This document shows positions 16,557-24,653 of a DNA stretch of 56,422 nt, piece after piece. The stretch is from Thermoanaerobaculia bacterium (GTDB taxonomy: Bacteria; Acidobacteriota; Thermoanaerobaculia; Gp7-AA8): assembly GCA_017883235.1 (NCBI GenBank), contig JADGNY010000028.1:1-56422 (forward strand), written 5' to 3'. Within the stretch, counting starts at the first letter, position 1, and each line of letters opens with the position of its first letter. A program made the position numbers and the translations under genes. The notes under the pieces were generated by a model. It was not told the DNA's origin. It saw nothing but the letters and a program-made list of their open reading frames with translations, and did not search any database.

Positions 16557-18974
16557 ATGCCTGAAACACTTTCTGGCCGGTCGCTTCACGAGGCCAGGAT
16601 CACGAAGGTCCCGCTCGTAGCGGACATTCAGAATTTCGCGCAGGACGTATTCGACACCGTTCGTGAGCCATTGATCGTTCTCGATGCCGCGTTGCGCGTG
16701 CGCTCGGCGAACAGCGCGTTCTATCAGACCTTTCGCGTCTCGCCGGCGGAGACCGAGAGTCGTCCCATCTACGAGCTCGGCAATGGGCAGTGGGACATTC
16801 CGGCTCTGCGCACACTGCTCGAAGACATCGTGCCGGAGAGCACCGTCTTCAACGACTTCGTCCTCGAACACGACTTCCCTCACATCGGCCGCCGGGTCAT
16901 GCTGCTCAACGCCCGCAAGCTGCACGACGAGCTCGTGCTGCTGGCGATGGAAGACGTCACGGAGAAACGGCGCGCGCAGCACCTGCTGGAACAGATCGAG
17001 GCCTACGCGCAGGACGTCGTCGACACCGTGCGCGAGCCGCTCCTGATTCTCGACAGCAGCCTGCGCGTTCATTCGGCGAACGGCGCGTTCTACCAGACCT
17101 TCCACGTCTCGGCGGAAGAGACCGAGAACCAGCTCATCTACGAGCTCGGCAACGGGCAGTGGGACATTCCCGACCTCCGCACGCTGCTCGAAGACATCGT
17201 CCCCACGAGCTCGGTCTTCAACGACTTCGAGCTCGAGCACGACTTCCCCGTCATCGGCCGGCGCGTCATGTTGCTGAACGCCCGGAAACTGCGTCAGGGC
17301 AGCCACGCCGAACTGCTGGTGCTGGCGATGGAAGACGTCACCGAGCGCCGGCGCGCCGAGGCGGAAGTGGCCACGGCCAAGGAGGCGGCGGAAACCGCCA
17401 ACCGGACCAAGAGTCTTTTCCTCGCCAACATGAGTCACGAGTTGCGCACGCCGCTCAATGCCATCCTCGGATTTTCGGAGATGCTGCAGGAGGAAGCCGT
17501 CGACCGAGGCCTGCAGGACTTCAGCGCCGACCTCCAGAAGATCTCCACGGCCGGCAAGCATCTGCTGGGGCTGATCAACGACATTCTCGATCTCTCCAAG
17601 ATCGAGGCCGGCAAGATGGAGTTGCATCTTGAGCCGTTCGATGTGTGCGAACTGATCGACGAGGTCGCCTCAACGATCGAGATGCAGGTCTCGAAAAACG
17701 GCAATTCACTCGAGGTCGCCTGCCCGCGCGACATCGGCTTCATGAGGGCCGACCTGAGCAAAGTCCGCCAGGGATTGTTCAATCTCGCCTCGAACGCGGC
17801 AAAGTTCACGCACGACGGACAGATCAAAGTCTTCGCCGAGCGGCAGCTCATGGACGGCAGTGACTGGATCATCTTCCGGGTCTCCGACACCGGCATCGGC
17901 TTGAGCTCGGAGCAGATCGTCCGGCTCTTTCAGTCCTTCACGCAGGCCGACGCGTCAACGACGCGAAAGTTCGGCGGAACCGGCCTCGGCCTCGCCCTCA
18001 CACGCCGTTTCTGCCAGATGATGGGCGGCGACGTCACCGTCCACAGCGTCCCTGGCGAAGGGAGCGTTTTCACGATCAAGCTGCCGGCCTCGGTCGCGGA
18101 ACCGATCGCCGAAGCGGTTGCTCCGATCGAGGACCGCCGTGAGGCGTCGCAGGCTCCTGCCGATGCTTCGAATGACGCGGAACCACTTCCTGCCGTCCGA
18201 ACCTGTGTGCTCGTCATCGATGACGATTCGCTGCAGCGCGACCTGATGCAGCGCTATCTGCGCAAGGAAGGCTTCACGGTGTGTACGGCCAGCGGAGGCG
18301 TGCAGGGTTTGCGTCTGGCGCGGCAACTGTTGCCGGCGGCCATCGCGCTCGATGTGATGATGCCGGACATGGACGGCTGGAGCGTGCTGGCGGCGCTCAA
18401 GGGCGACGCGACGCTGTGCGAAATCCCGGTCATCATGCTGACCATGGTGGATGACGCGGAGCGTGGCTTCACACTCGGCGCATCGGAGTACGCCACCAAG
18501 CCGGTCAATCGCCGGCGCCTCTCCCAGATCCTGAAAAAGTACACCTGCCTCAAGCCGCCATGCCCTGTCCTGGTGATCGACGATGATCCCGTGAGCCGAT
18601 CGCTGACCCGGGCGATGCTGGAGAGAGAGGGATGGGTCGCTTCCGAGGCCGGGAACGGAATCGAGGCGCTGCGGAGCATGGAGCGCAACCGTCCTCGGCT
18701 GATCTTCCTCGACTTGATGATGCCTGAAATGGACGGTTTCGAATTCGCCGCCGAGGTGCGGCGCCATCCCGAATGGCGATCGATCCCGATCGTCGTGATC
18801 ACCGCGCAGGACCTGACCAAGGAAGATCGCCGGCGGCTCAACGATCACGTCGAAAAAATCCTGCGCAAGGACGGCGATTCGCGCGAGTCGCTCCTGGAGC
18901 AGGTTCGCGATCTGCTCGCCGGCAGCAGCGCCATTCGCGCTCCTCGCGAACGTGCGGAGGCGCTCACATCATGA
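16557..18974 (+). CDS. Hybrid histidine kinase: PAS-PAS-HisKA-HATPase-REC-REC (805 aa)
   Basis: The ATG at 16557 has AGGAGG six bases upstream. Two PAS-like domains (about 15-130 and 145-265) are close duplicates; each contains DTVREPL, SANxAFYQTF, [21 protein letters not shown] and [11 protein letters not shown]. The HisKA domain has His294 in [11 protein letters not shown], and the ATPase domain has [13 protein letters not shown] and GTGLGLAL. Two receiver domains follow with phospho-acceptors Asp599 and Asp719. There is no membrane segment, so sensing is cytoplasmic. The stop overlaps the next gene's ATG (ATGA). The REC domains suggest a multistep phosphorelay with the two genes downstream. 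Confidence 0.92.
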   Translation: MPETLSGRSLHEARITKVPLVADIQNFAQDVFDTVREPLIVLDAALRVRSANSAFYQTFRVSPAETESRPIYELGNGQWDIPALRTLLEDIVPESTVFNDFVLEHDFPHIGRRVMLLNARKLHDELVLLAMEDVTEKRRAQHLLEQIEAYAQDVVDTVREPLLILDSSLRVHSANGAFYQTFHVSAEETENQLIYELGNGQWDIPDLRTLLEDIVPTSSVFNDFELEHDFPVIGRRVMLLNARKLRQGSHAELLVLAMEDVTERRRAEAEVATAKEAAETANRTKSLFLANMSHELRTPLNAILGFSEMLQEEAVDRGLQDFSADLQKISTAGKHLLGLINDILDLSKIEAGKMELHLEPFDVCELIDEVASTIEMQVSKNGNSLEVACPRDIGFMRADLSKVRQGLFNLASNAAKFTHDGQIKVFAERQLMDGSDWIIFRVSDTGIGLSSEQIVRLFQSFTQADASTTRKFGGTGLGLALTRRFCQMMGGDVTVHSVPGEGSVFTIKLPASVAEPIAEAVAPIEDRREASQAPADASNDAEPLPAVRTCVLVIDDDSLQRDLMQRYLRKEGFTVCTASGGVQGLRLARQLLPAAIALDVMMPDMDGWSVLAALKGDATLCEIPVIMLTMVDDAERGFTLGASEYATKPVNRRRLSQILKKYTCLKPPCPVLVIDDDPVSRSLTRAMLEREGWVASEAGNGIEALRSMERNRPRLIFLDLMMPEMDGFEFAAEVRRHPEWRSIPIVVITAQDLTKEDRRRLNDHVEKILRKDGDSRESLLEQVRDLLAGSSAIRAPRERAEALTS

Positions 18975-19357
18975 CCACAATTCTCATCGTCGAAGACAAC
19001 GAGATGAACCGCGACATGTTGTCGCGAAGGCTGGAGCGCAAGGGCTATCAGATCCTGATCGCCGTCGACGGAGCCATGGGCATCGAAGTGGCCCGGGCGA
19101 AAATGCCTGATTTGATCCTGATGGACATGAGCCTTCCGGTCGTCGACGGTTGGGAAGCGACGAGGCGAATCAAGCGGGACAAGAGCCTCAAGCACATTCC
19201 CATCATCGCGCTGACGGCGCACGCAATGGCCAATGACCGTGAGAAGGCGCTGGACGCGGGTTGCGACGAATACGACACGAAGCCGATCGAGCTGCCGCGG
19301 CTTCTCGGCAAGATCGAGGCGCTGCTGATCCCGCCGGTTCTGGAGCGCGCATCGTGA
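18971..19357 (+). CDS. Single-domain response regulator (128 aa)
   Basis: A stand-alone receiver domain. [17 protein letters not shown] supplies the acidic pair, Asp52 in LILMDMSLP is the phospho-acceptor, ALTAHA carries the conserved Thr, and DTKPIEL holds the conserved Lys. It has no output domain. The sequence resembles DivK-type regulators, which act by protein contact. It overlaps both neighbours (ATGA upstream, GTGA downstream), so it is made together with the two kinases and probably shuttles phosphate between them. The true start is the ATG at 18971; a longer frame upstream overlaps the kinase gene. Confidence 0.88.
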   Translation: MTTILIVEDNEMNRDMLSRRLERKGYQILIAVDGAMGIEVARAKMPDLILMDMSLPVVDGWEATRRIKRDKSLKHIPIIALTAHAMANDREKALDAGCDEYDTKPIELPRLLGKIEALLIPPVLERAS

Positions 19358-20775
19358 GCGTCCAGCTGCGACCGGAATCCGATGCCGCGACCTCGGACGC
19401 GATGACGGGACTTCCGGCACAGCTTCTTCATGACCTGCGGAGCCCACTCAATCAGATCATCGGCTACTCGGAGATGTTGTCCGAGGACGTGGAAGGGCAG
19501 CAGCGCGAAGACTTGATGAAGATCCGAGCCGCGGGGCGTCGGATGCTTGCCGTCATCGAGGAAAACTTCACATCCATCCATGAGAACAGCACCACGATCG
19601 AGGGCAACGATCGCGAAGAGATGGCCCAGGAGTCAACCGCCGTCACGCGGCATCTCACCGTCGCGCCGGGACTGGTGCTGGTTGTCGATGACGATGCCGG
19701 CAACCGGGATGTGCTCTCGCGCAGGTTGAGGTGGCAGGGACATGACGTCGCCACGGCCAGCAATGGAAGCGACGCCCTGAAACGGATGCGCGAGACCGCC
19801 TTCGACCTCGTATTGCTGGACATCATGATGCCGGACATGGACGGCTATGAGGTTCTTGGGCACATCAAGGCCGACCAGCGGTTGCAGCACATTCCCGTGA
19901 TCATGATCTCGGCACTCAACGAGGCGCAGTCGGTCGTTCGTTGCATCGAAGCGGGAGCGGAAGATTACCTGTCGAAACCGTTCAATCCAATCCTACTCAA
20001 AGCACGCATCGACTCCTGCCTGGAGAAGAAGCGCTTCCGTGATCGCGAGACCGCCCTCTTCGAGCAGTTGCAGGCGAATTACGAGCGGCTGCAGGAAGTC
20101 GAGAAGCTGCGCGACGACATGCGCAACATGATCGTTCACGACCTGCGCACGCCGCTCACGGCGATGCTCGTCGGCGTGGAGATGCTGGAACGCGACGCCG
20201 CTCTGAATGCGATACAGCACGAGATCGTGGCCATCGCTGCCGGCGGCGGAAAGACGCTGCTCGGGATGATCAACGATCTTCTGGACGTGGAGAAGATGGA
20301 AGCCGGATCGGCCCGGCTTCAATACGACGAGCTGTTCGCCGATGTGCTCGTGGCCAGCGCGCTCGACCAGGTGGCATCGCTCGCCCTGGCGGGAGAGAAC
20401 ACGTTGATCACCGAGATTGCCCCCGGACTTCCGGCGTTTGCCGGCGATAAGAACAGGGTGAGCCGCACGCTGGTGAACCTCATCGGAAACGCCATCAAGT
20501 TCACGCAAGGCGGTACCGTGACCATCACCGTGACCCGGGAGGACAACGAATCGATCCGGTTCGCCGTCCGGGATACGGGCGAAGGTATCCCCTCAGAGGC
20601 TTTCGCGCGGATCTTCGAGAAATTCGGCCAGCTCGATTCGCGCAGAGTCGGCACCGGCCTCGGGCTTGCTTTCTGCAAGCTGGCCGTCGAGGCGCATGGC
20701 GGGCACATCGAGGTCGAGAGCACGTTGGGGATTGGCAGCACCTTCTCGTTCTCGATTCCGCTGGCCGCACCTTGA
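19354..20775 (+). CDS. Histidine kinase with N-terminal receiver and an extra H-box (473 aa)
   Basis: The start is GTG at 19354 inside the upstream stop (GTGA). An H-box-like segment, LLHDLRSPLNQIIGYSEML with His26, opens the protein but no ATPase domain follows it. A receiver domain comes next (LVVDDD, Asp156 in LLDIMMPDMDG, Lys in LSKPFNP). A coiled segment leads to a second H-box (His262 in IVHDLRTPL), then the ATPase domain with NAIKFTQ, DTGEGIP and GTGLGLAF. REC-HisKA-HATPase proteins receive a phosphoryl group and alter kinase output. The first H-box may be a dimerisation helix or a vestigial kinase. Confidence 0.88.
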   Translation: MSVQLRPESDAATSDAMTGLPAQLLHDLRSPLNQIIGYSEMLSEDVEGQQREDLMKIRAAGRRMLAVIEENFTSIHENSTTIEGNDREEMAQESTAVTRHLTVAPGLVLVVDDDAGNRDVLSRRLRWQGHDVATASNGSDALKRMRETAFDLVLLDIMMPDMDGYEVLGHIKADQRLQHIPVIMISALNEAQSVVRCIEAGAEDYLSKPFNPILLKARIDSCLEKKRFRDRETALFEQLQANYERLQEVEKLRDDMRNMIVHDLRTPLTAMLVGVEMLERDAALNAIQHEIVAIAAGGGKTLLGMINDLLDVEKMEAGSARLQYDELFADVLVASALDQVASLALAGENTLITEIAPGLPAFAGDKNRVSRTLVNLIGNAIKFTQGGTVTITVTREDNESIRFAVRDTGEGIPSEAFARIFEKFGQLDSRRVGTGLGLAFCKLAVEAHGGHIEVESTLGIGSTFSFSIPLAAP

Positions 20776-20838
20776 AACGTGGGGCCGGTCACGTGCACTA
20801 CTGATCGAGTATGGAATCATGCGAACGGAGGAACTCTC

Positions 20839-22080
20839 ATGTTCAAACGCGTCGTCCGGTTTTCGTTCCCTCTCCTTCTGATGGCAGCACCGCTCTTTCC
20901 GCAGGCCCTGACCATCGGCCCCGGCTTCGGCGGCAGTCCGAACTCGAGCGATTCAGCCGTTGCGTCCGTGCGGACCGATATCGACCTTTCGCAGCCGGCC
21001 AGCGCCACCGGATCAGTGACCTCGGTGCACGTCGGCTGGTCGAGCACCGGCTGCACGAACGCGCTGAAGATCAAGTTCTTCCGGCGAAGCGGGAACACCC
21101 TCACGATGACGGCCGAACGTGGACCGTTCTCGTCATCGACCGGCGACATCACCCTGGCAATGTCGCCGGCGGTACCTGTCCTGCAGGGAGATCTGATCGG
21201 CATCGCGCGTGTCGCGAATTGCGGGAATCCGGAGGCTTTCGTCGGTATCGTGACCGGCGGCTATGTCGTATACGGCTCTGACGTGACAGGCAGTGTCGAT
21301 CTTGCCGCAGGGTTCGCCGCCGGCGGGTCACTCGCCATCGGCGGCACCGGTACGGCCTCGGAGCAAATTCGGGGGTTCATTCCGGTGGTCGGCTCAACGG
21401 CCGGCGGCCTCGGCTCGAACTTCAAGACGTCGCTGCAGCTCCTTTTCGGCGCGCCTGGATCGAGCGGCTCGATCACCGGCAAGCTCGTTTTCCATCCGGC
21501 CGGCACCAGCGGCAGCTCGACAGATCCGACGGTTACATACAACGTTGGCGCGGGACAGGTGGTTACCTATGCCGACATCGTGGCGACGTTCGGGCTCTCC
21601 GGACTGGGCAGCATCGATCTCATCACGGCGTCCGGCGCCACGAAGCCGGTGATCATCACTCGGGTCTACAACGACGCCGGAACCCTGGGAACGTCGGGAT
21701 TGACGGAGGATGTCATCGATCCTTCGGATGCGCGCGTCATCCCGGGAGGCTTCACGGCCTTTCTGGTCACGCCGGTCGATCCGACGAAGACGCGCTTCAA
21801 CATCGGCGTTAGAACCGGTGCCTCCGGCGCGACCCTGACGGCGGTGCTGCGCGATACGAACGGTACGGCGCTCAAGACCGTCACGAAGAGCTATCTGCCG
21901 AACTGGTTCGAACAGGTGGACTCGACGGCGTTCTTTACTGGAACAGTGGTCGGCGCCAACCAGTCGATCTCGATCACCGTCTCGATCGGCGGCAGCGCCA
22001 TCGTGTACGGATCGACGACCGACGACACGACGAACGATCCGAACATCCAGTTCGCCGTAGCGTTGTTCGGGATCGCCTGA
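20839..22080 (+). CDS. Secreted protein of unknown function (413 aa)
   Basis: The ATG at 20839 follows GGAGGAA at good spacing. A signal peptide is clear (MFKRVVRFSFPLLLMAAPLFPQA). The mature protein is rich in Gly, Ser, Thr and Ala with alternating hydrophobic residues, as in an all-beta extracellular protein. The C-terminal half reads like one or two Ig-like or jelly-roll domains (for example ITRVYNDAGTLGTSGLTED and FNIGVRTGASGATLTAVLRD). Only the N-terminal part contains cysteines (SSTGCTNA, VANCGNP), which may form a disulfide. It follows the phosphorelay operon by 63 bp and may be a target or simply a neighbour. Confidence 0.65.
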   Translation: MFKRVVRFSFPLLLMAAPLFPQALTIGPGFGGSPNSSDSAVASVRTDIDLSQPASATGSVTSVHVGWSSTGCTNALKIKFFRRSGNTLTMTAERGPFSSSTGDITLAMSPAVPVLQGDLIGIARVANCGNPEAFVGIVTGGYVVYGSDVTGSVDLAAGFAAGGSLAIGGTGTASEQIRGFIPVVGSTAGGLGSNFKTSLQLLFGAPGSSGSITGKLVFHPAGTSGSSTDPTVTYNVGAGQVVTYADIVATFGLSGLGSIDLITASGATKPVIITRVYNDAGTLGTSGLTEDVIDPSDARVIPGGFTAFLVTPVDPTKTRFNIGVRTGASGATLTAVLRDTNGTALKTVTKSYLPNWFEQVDSTAFFTGTVVGANQSISITVSIGGSAIVYGSTTDDTTNDPNIQFAVALFGIA

Positions 22081-22092
22081 CCCCGGACGCGA

Positions 22093-22953
22093 TCAATCGG
22101 GAGCCGGCATGTCCAGTGCCGGCTCTCCCGACATCGTGTGCCAGGCGATGGCCGCCAACACCACCAGCGCTCCGGCGATCGCGTATACGGACGGCTTCTC
22201 GCCGAGGAAGAGAAAGACCCAGATCGGATTCGATACCGGCTCCAGCATGCCGGTGAGCGACGCCTGCGTCGCCGTGACATACGCCAATCCGCGGACGAAG
22301 AGGAAGTAGGCGATGGCGATCTGGAACACGCCCAGAAACGCCAGCACCGCGAACGAGCGCGGCGTGAGGGCGAGGTCGTTCGCGACGAACGGGAGGACGG
22401 CCAGCGCGCAGACGACGTTCCCCCACGTGACCGCAGCCTGCGCGGCGCGCTGCTCCCGTCGCAGGACGAGAATCAGCAACGCGAAAAACACCGACGAGAC
22501 CAGGGCCATGGCGTTTCCGGCCATGCCGCGGGCTTCGAATCGGCCGACGAAGAAGAGGGCCATCCCGCTCATGGCCACGACGATAGCGGTGACGTCGCGC
22601 GCCCGCATCGGTTCGCGCACGACCATCGGCGAGAGAAGCAGCACCCAGACCACCCCCGCGTACTGAAGAAAGATCGCGTTCGCGGCGGTCGTCCACTTCG
22701 TGGCCACGACGAACGTGGTCAGGCACGCGCCGTAACTGACGATGGCGATCGCGAACGCCGCCGTCGATTTCCACTGCCGCCGTCCCCAGACGCCACGGCC
22801 GAGAAAGAGCATCAGAGCGATGGCGGCGAAGAGCGAGCGATAGAAGGTGACCTTCAGCGCGGAGTCAGCCACGGCCTTGATGCCGATGCCCCCCGTCCCC
22901 CAGAGCAGCGCCGCGCCGATGATCAGAAGGATTCCCTTTCGGCGTTGGTCCAT
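22093..22953 (-). CDS. EamA/DMT-superfamily transporter (286 aa)
   Basis: Ten hydrophobic helices can be traced in two EamA halves. The first half opens with ILLIIGAALLWGTGGIGIKA and TFYRSLFAAIALMLFL; the second with AMALVSSVFFALLILVLRRE. The conserved end of each half (LTGMLEPVSNPIWVFLFLGE) is the usual EamA signature. These inner-membrane proteins export or import amino acids, nucleotide precursors or other metabolites; the substrate is unknown. It is last in a minus-strand group after the hydroxyacid dehydrogenase and isochorismatase-like genes, 9 bp from the latter. A GC hairpin at 22099-22131 overlaps its last codons. Confidence 0.85.
   Translation of the reverse strand: MDQRRKGILLIIGAALLWGTGGIGIKAVADSALKVTFYRSLFAAIALMLFLGRGVWGRRQWKSTAAFAIAIVSYGACLTTFVVATKWTTAANAIFLQYAGVVWVLLLSPMVVREPMRARDVTAIVVAMSGMALFFVGRFEARGMAGNAMALVSSVFFALLILVLRREQRAAQAAVTWGNVVCALAVLPFVANDLALTPRSFAVLAFLGVFQIAIAYFLFVRGLAYVTATQASLTGMLEPVSNPIWVFLFLGEKPSVYAIAGALVVLAAIAWHTMSGEPALDMPAPD
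22099..22131. terminator. Possible bidirectional hairpin between convergent genes
   Basis: CGGGAGCCGGCA and TGCCGGCTCTCCCG form a strong stem with a short loop and one two-base bulge, just after the 22080 stop and inside the last codons of the transporter gene. There is no U-rich tract on either strand, so classical intrinsic termination is not supported. It may slow or end convergent transcription. Confidence 0.3.
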
Positions 22954-22962
22954 GAAGGGTTG

Positions 22963-23523
22963 CTACTTCACCAGCCGCGAAATCTCGCGGAACTCATCCG
23001 TCCCCGAGCTCACGGTCAGCTCAAAGAGAACCATTTCCGTCGAGCTGAGCCGGGCGCCGTCAGAGATCATGCGGCGGATGGCGATCTCTTTGTTGGCCAG
23101 GGTGCGGGAGGAGATGGCGTCGGCGATGATGGTGACGTCGTAGCCGTTGGTGAGGAGATCACCGACGGTCTGGTAGACGCAGACATGCGCTTCGATTCCG
23201 GCGACGATGGCCTGCTTACGGTGGAGGTTGCGCGTGGCCATGACGAACTCGGCACAGCCATAGCCGGAAAAACATGCCTTCTCGATCGGCTCGTAGGCGG
23301 ACGTCTCTTCGAACGCGCGGCGGATGATGGGCACCGTCGGGCCGAGTCCCTGGACATATTGCTCAGTCAGGATGGCGGGAATGTCTACCACCTTGCCGCC
23401 GCGTATGAGCCTGTCGATGTTGCGCTCGATCGTTTCGCGGTCGTCGATCACCGGCATCAGTTTCTGCTGCACGTCGATGACGACTAGAAAGGCGTCGGCC
23501 CGAAGGAGTCTCGACATCGGCAA
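22963..23523 (-). CDS. Isochorismatase-family cysteine hydrolase (186 aa)
   Basis: The family triad is visible: Asp17 in FLVVIDVQQKL, the lysine in EPIEKACFSGYG, and the nucleophilic cysteine in IEAHVCVYQTV. Members hydrolyse isochorismate, nicotinamide, N-carbamoyl compounds or ureidoacrylate. This one has the short form typical of YcaC/hydrolase-like members, so the substrate is open. The upstream dehydrogenase gene ends 4 bp away, so both are co-transcribed. Two starts are possible (MPMSRLL): M1 or M3. Confidence 0.85.
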   Translation of the reverse strand: MPMSRLLRADAFLVVIDVQQKLMPVIDDRETIERNIDRLIRGGKVVDIPAILTEQYVQGLGPTVPIIRRAFEETSAYEPIEKACFSGYGCAEFVMATRNLHRKQAIVAGIEAHVCVYQTVGDLLTNGYDVTIIADAISSRTLANKEIAIRRMISDGARLSSTEMVLFELTVSSGTDEFREISRLVK

Positions 23524-23527
23524 AAGA

Positions 23528-24445
23528 CTACACGATCACGTGCGATGGCCGCTGACCGCGCAGGAACATCGCCACATCCGTTGCCGCGATCCTGGCCATG
23601 GCCGACCTCGTCTCTTCGGTGGCCGATCCGATGTGCGGCGCCAGGACGACATTCGGCATTGCCAGCAGACGCGAATTCACGTCCGGCTCGTCTTCGTAGA
23701 CGTCGAGCCCGGCGCCGCCGATCTGCCCTTCGTCGAGTGCGGCGCATAGCGCCACCTCGTCGACGAGCGCGCCCCGCGCGGTGTTGATCAGGAATGCACC
23801 GCGTTTCATCGCCCAGAGCGTCTCCGGATTCATGAGGTGCCGCGTCTCGCTCGTCAACGGCGCATGGATGGAGACCACGTCGCTCGTCGCCAGCAACTCG
23901 TAGATCGGCTCCCCGCGGTGCGTGCCGGTCACCTTCATACCAAACGCGCGCGCCCGTTGCGCGACAGCGCTGCCGATGCGGCCCATGCCGATGATGCCGA
24001 GCCGCTTGCCGGTCAGGCTGGTGCCGAGGAGGTGAAGAGGTTCCCAGAGGCACTGGCCGGTCGTACGCACCTCGCGGTCGCCTTCGGCGATACGCCGCAT
24101 CACGGCCAGGATCAGTCCCATCGTCAGATCGGCCGTGGCCTCCGTGAGCACTCCGGGAGTGTTCGTGACCGTAACTCCAAGCTCACGGGCGGCATCGACG
24201 TCGACGTTGTTGTAGCCGACGGCGTAGTTGGCAATCATCCGAAGATCACGATTCGCCGACAGAACATTGCGCGTCAGAGGATCGCTGAGCAGCGTAATCG
24301 CGGCATCGGCCTCGCTCAGGATCGTGATCATCTCTTCCTCGGAACGCCCTTGTTCCGAGGGATGCTCGACGAGCTCGCAAAGACCGGAGAGGATCTCGCG
24401 AACGATCTTCGGGTACTTCGCTGTAAGGACGACGAGCGGTTTCAT
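23528..24445 (-). CDS. D-2-hydroxyacid dehydrogenase, NAD(P)-dependent (305 aa)
   Basis: The protein has the two-domain 2-hydroxyacid dehydrogenase fold. The nucleotide-binding motif is GIIGMGRIG near residue 150. Catalytic residues are Arg in NTARGALVDE, Glu in LDVYEDEP and His in APHIGSAT. Length and motifs fit glyoxylate/hydroxypyruvate reductase-like enzymes, without the ACT domain of SerA. It reduces a 2-ketoacid or oxidises a D-2-hydroxyacid; the substrate is unclear. It is the first gene of the minus-strand trio and divergent from the 24483 ORF, with only 37 bp between the starts. Confidence 0.9.
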   Translation of the reverse strand: MKPLVVLTAKYPKIVREILSGLCELVEHPSEQGRSEEEMITILSEADAAITLLSDPLTRNVLSANRDLRMIANYAVGYNNVDVDAARELGVTVTNTPGVLTEATADLTMGLILAVMRRIAEGDREVRTTGQCLWEPLHLLGTSLTGKRLGIIGMGRIGSAVAQRARAFGMKVTGTHRGEPIYELLATSDVVSIHAPLTSETRHLMNPETLWAMKRGAFLINTARGALVDEVALCAALDEGQIGGAGLDVYEDEPDVNSRLLAMPNVVLAPHIGSATEETRSAMARIAATDVAMFLRGQRPSHVIV

Positions 24446-24482
24446 GGAGCGGAACTCTAGCAGCCGTTGTTACACTGCGCCG

Positions 24483-24653
24483 ATGTCCGCGCTCCTCGGT
24501 CGCCTCTTCCAACTGATCGGGATGATCATCCTCCCGATCGGCCTGCTCACCGGCCTGTTGAAAGACAACGTATCGATGGAGGTGCGCCTGCTCTTCATCG
24601 GCGGCGCGTTCTTTCTCATCGGCTGGCTGATGGCGAAGAAGACGGCGACGTAG
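24483..24653 (+). CDS. Small membrane protein (56 aa)
   Basis: The ATG at 24483 opens a 57-codon frame with two hydrophobic helices: LFQLIGMIILPIGLLTGLL at about 8-26 and LLFIGGAFFLIGWLMA at about 36-51, ending KKTAT. No family is recognised. Its 3' end overlaps that of the convergent HEAT/cyclophilin gene by 38 bp, so either one C-terminus is shared on opposite strands or one gene is not real. The hydrophobic pattern and a start separate from other frames favour a real gene. Confidence 0.5.
   Translation: MSALLGRLFQLIGMIILPIGLLTGLLKDNVSMEVRLLFIGGAFFLIGWLMAKKTAT

Noticed and set aside
22099-22131. Confident rho-independent terminator
   Set aside because: The stem is strong, but there is no U-rich tract on either strand and it overlaps coding sequence.
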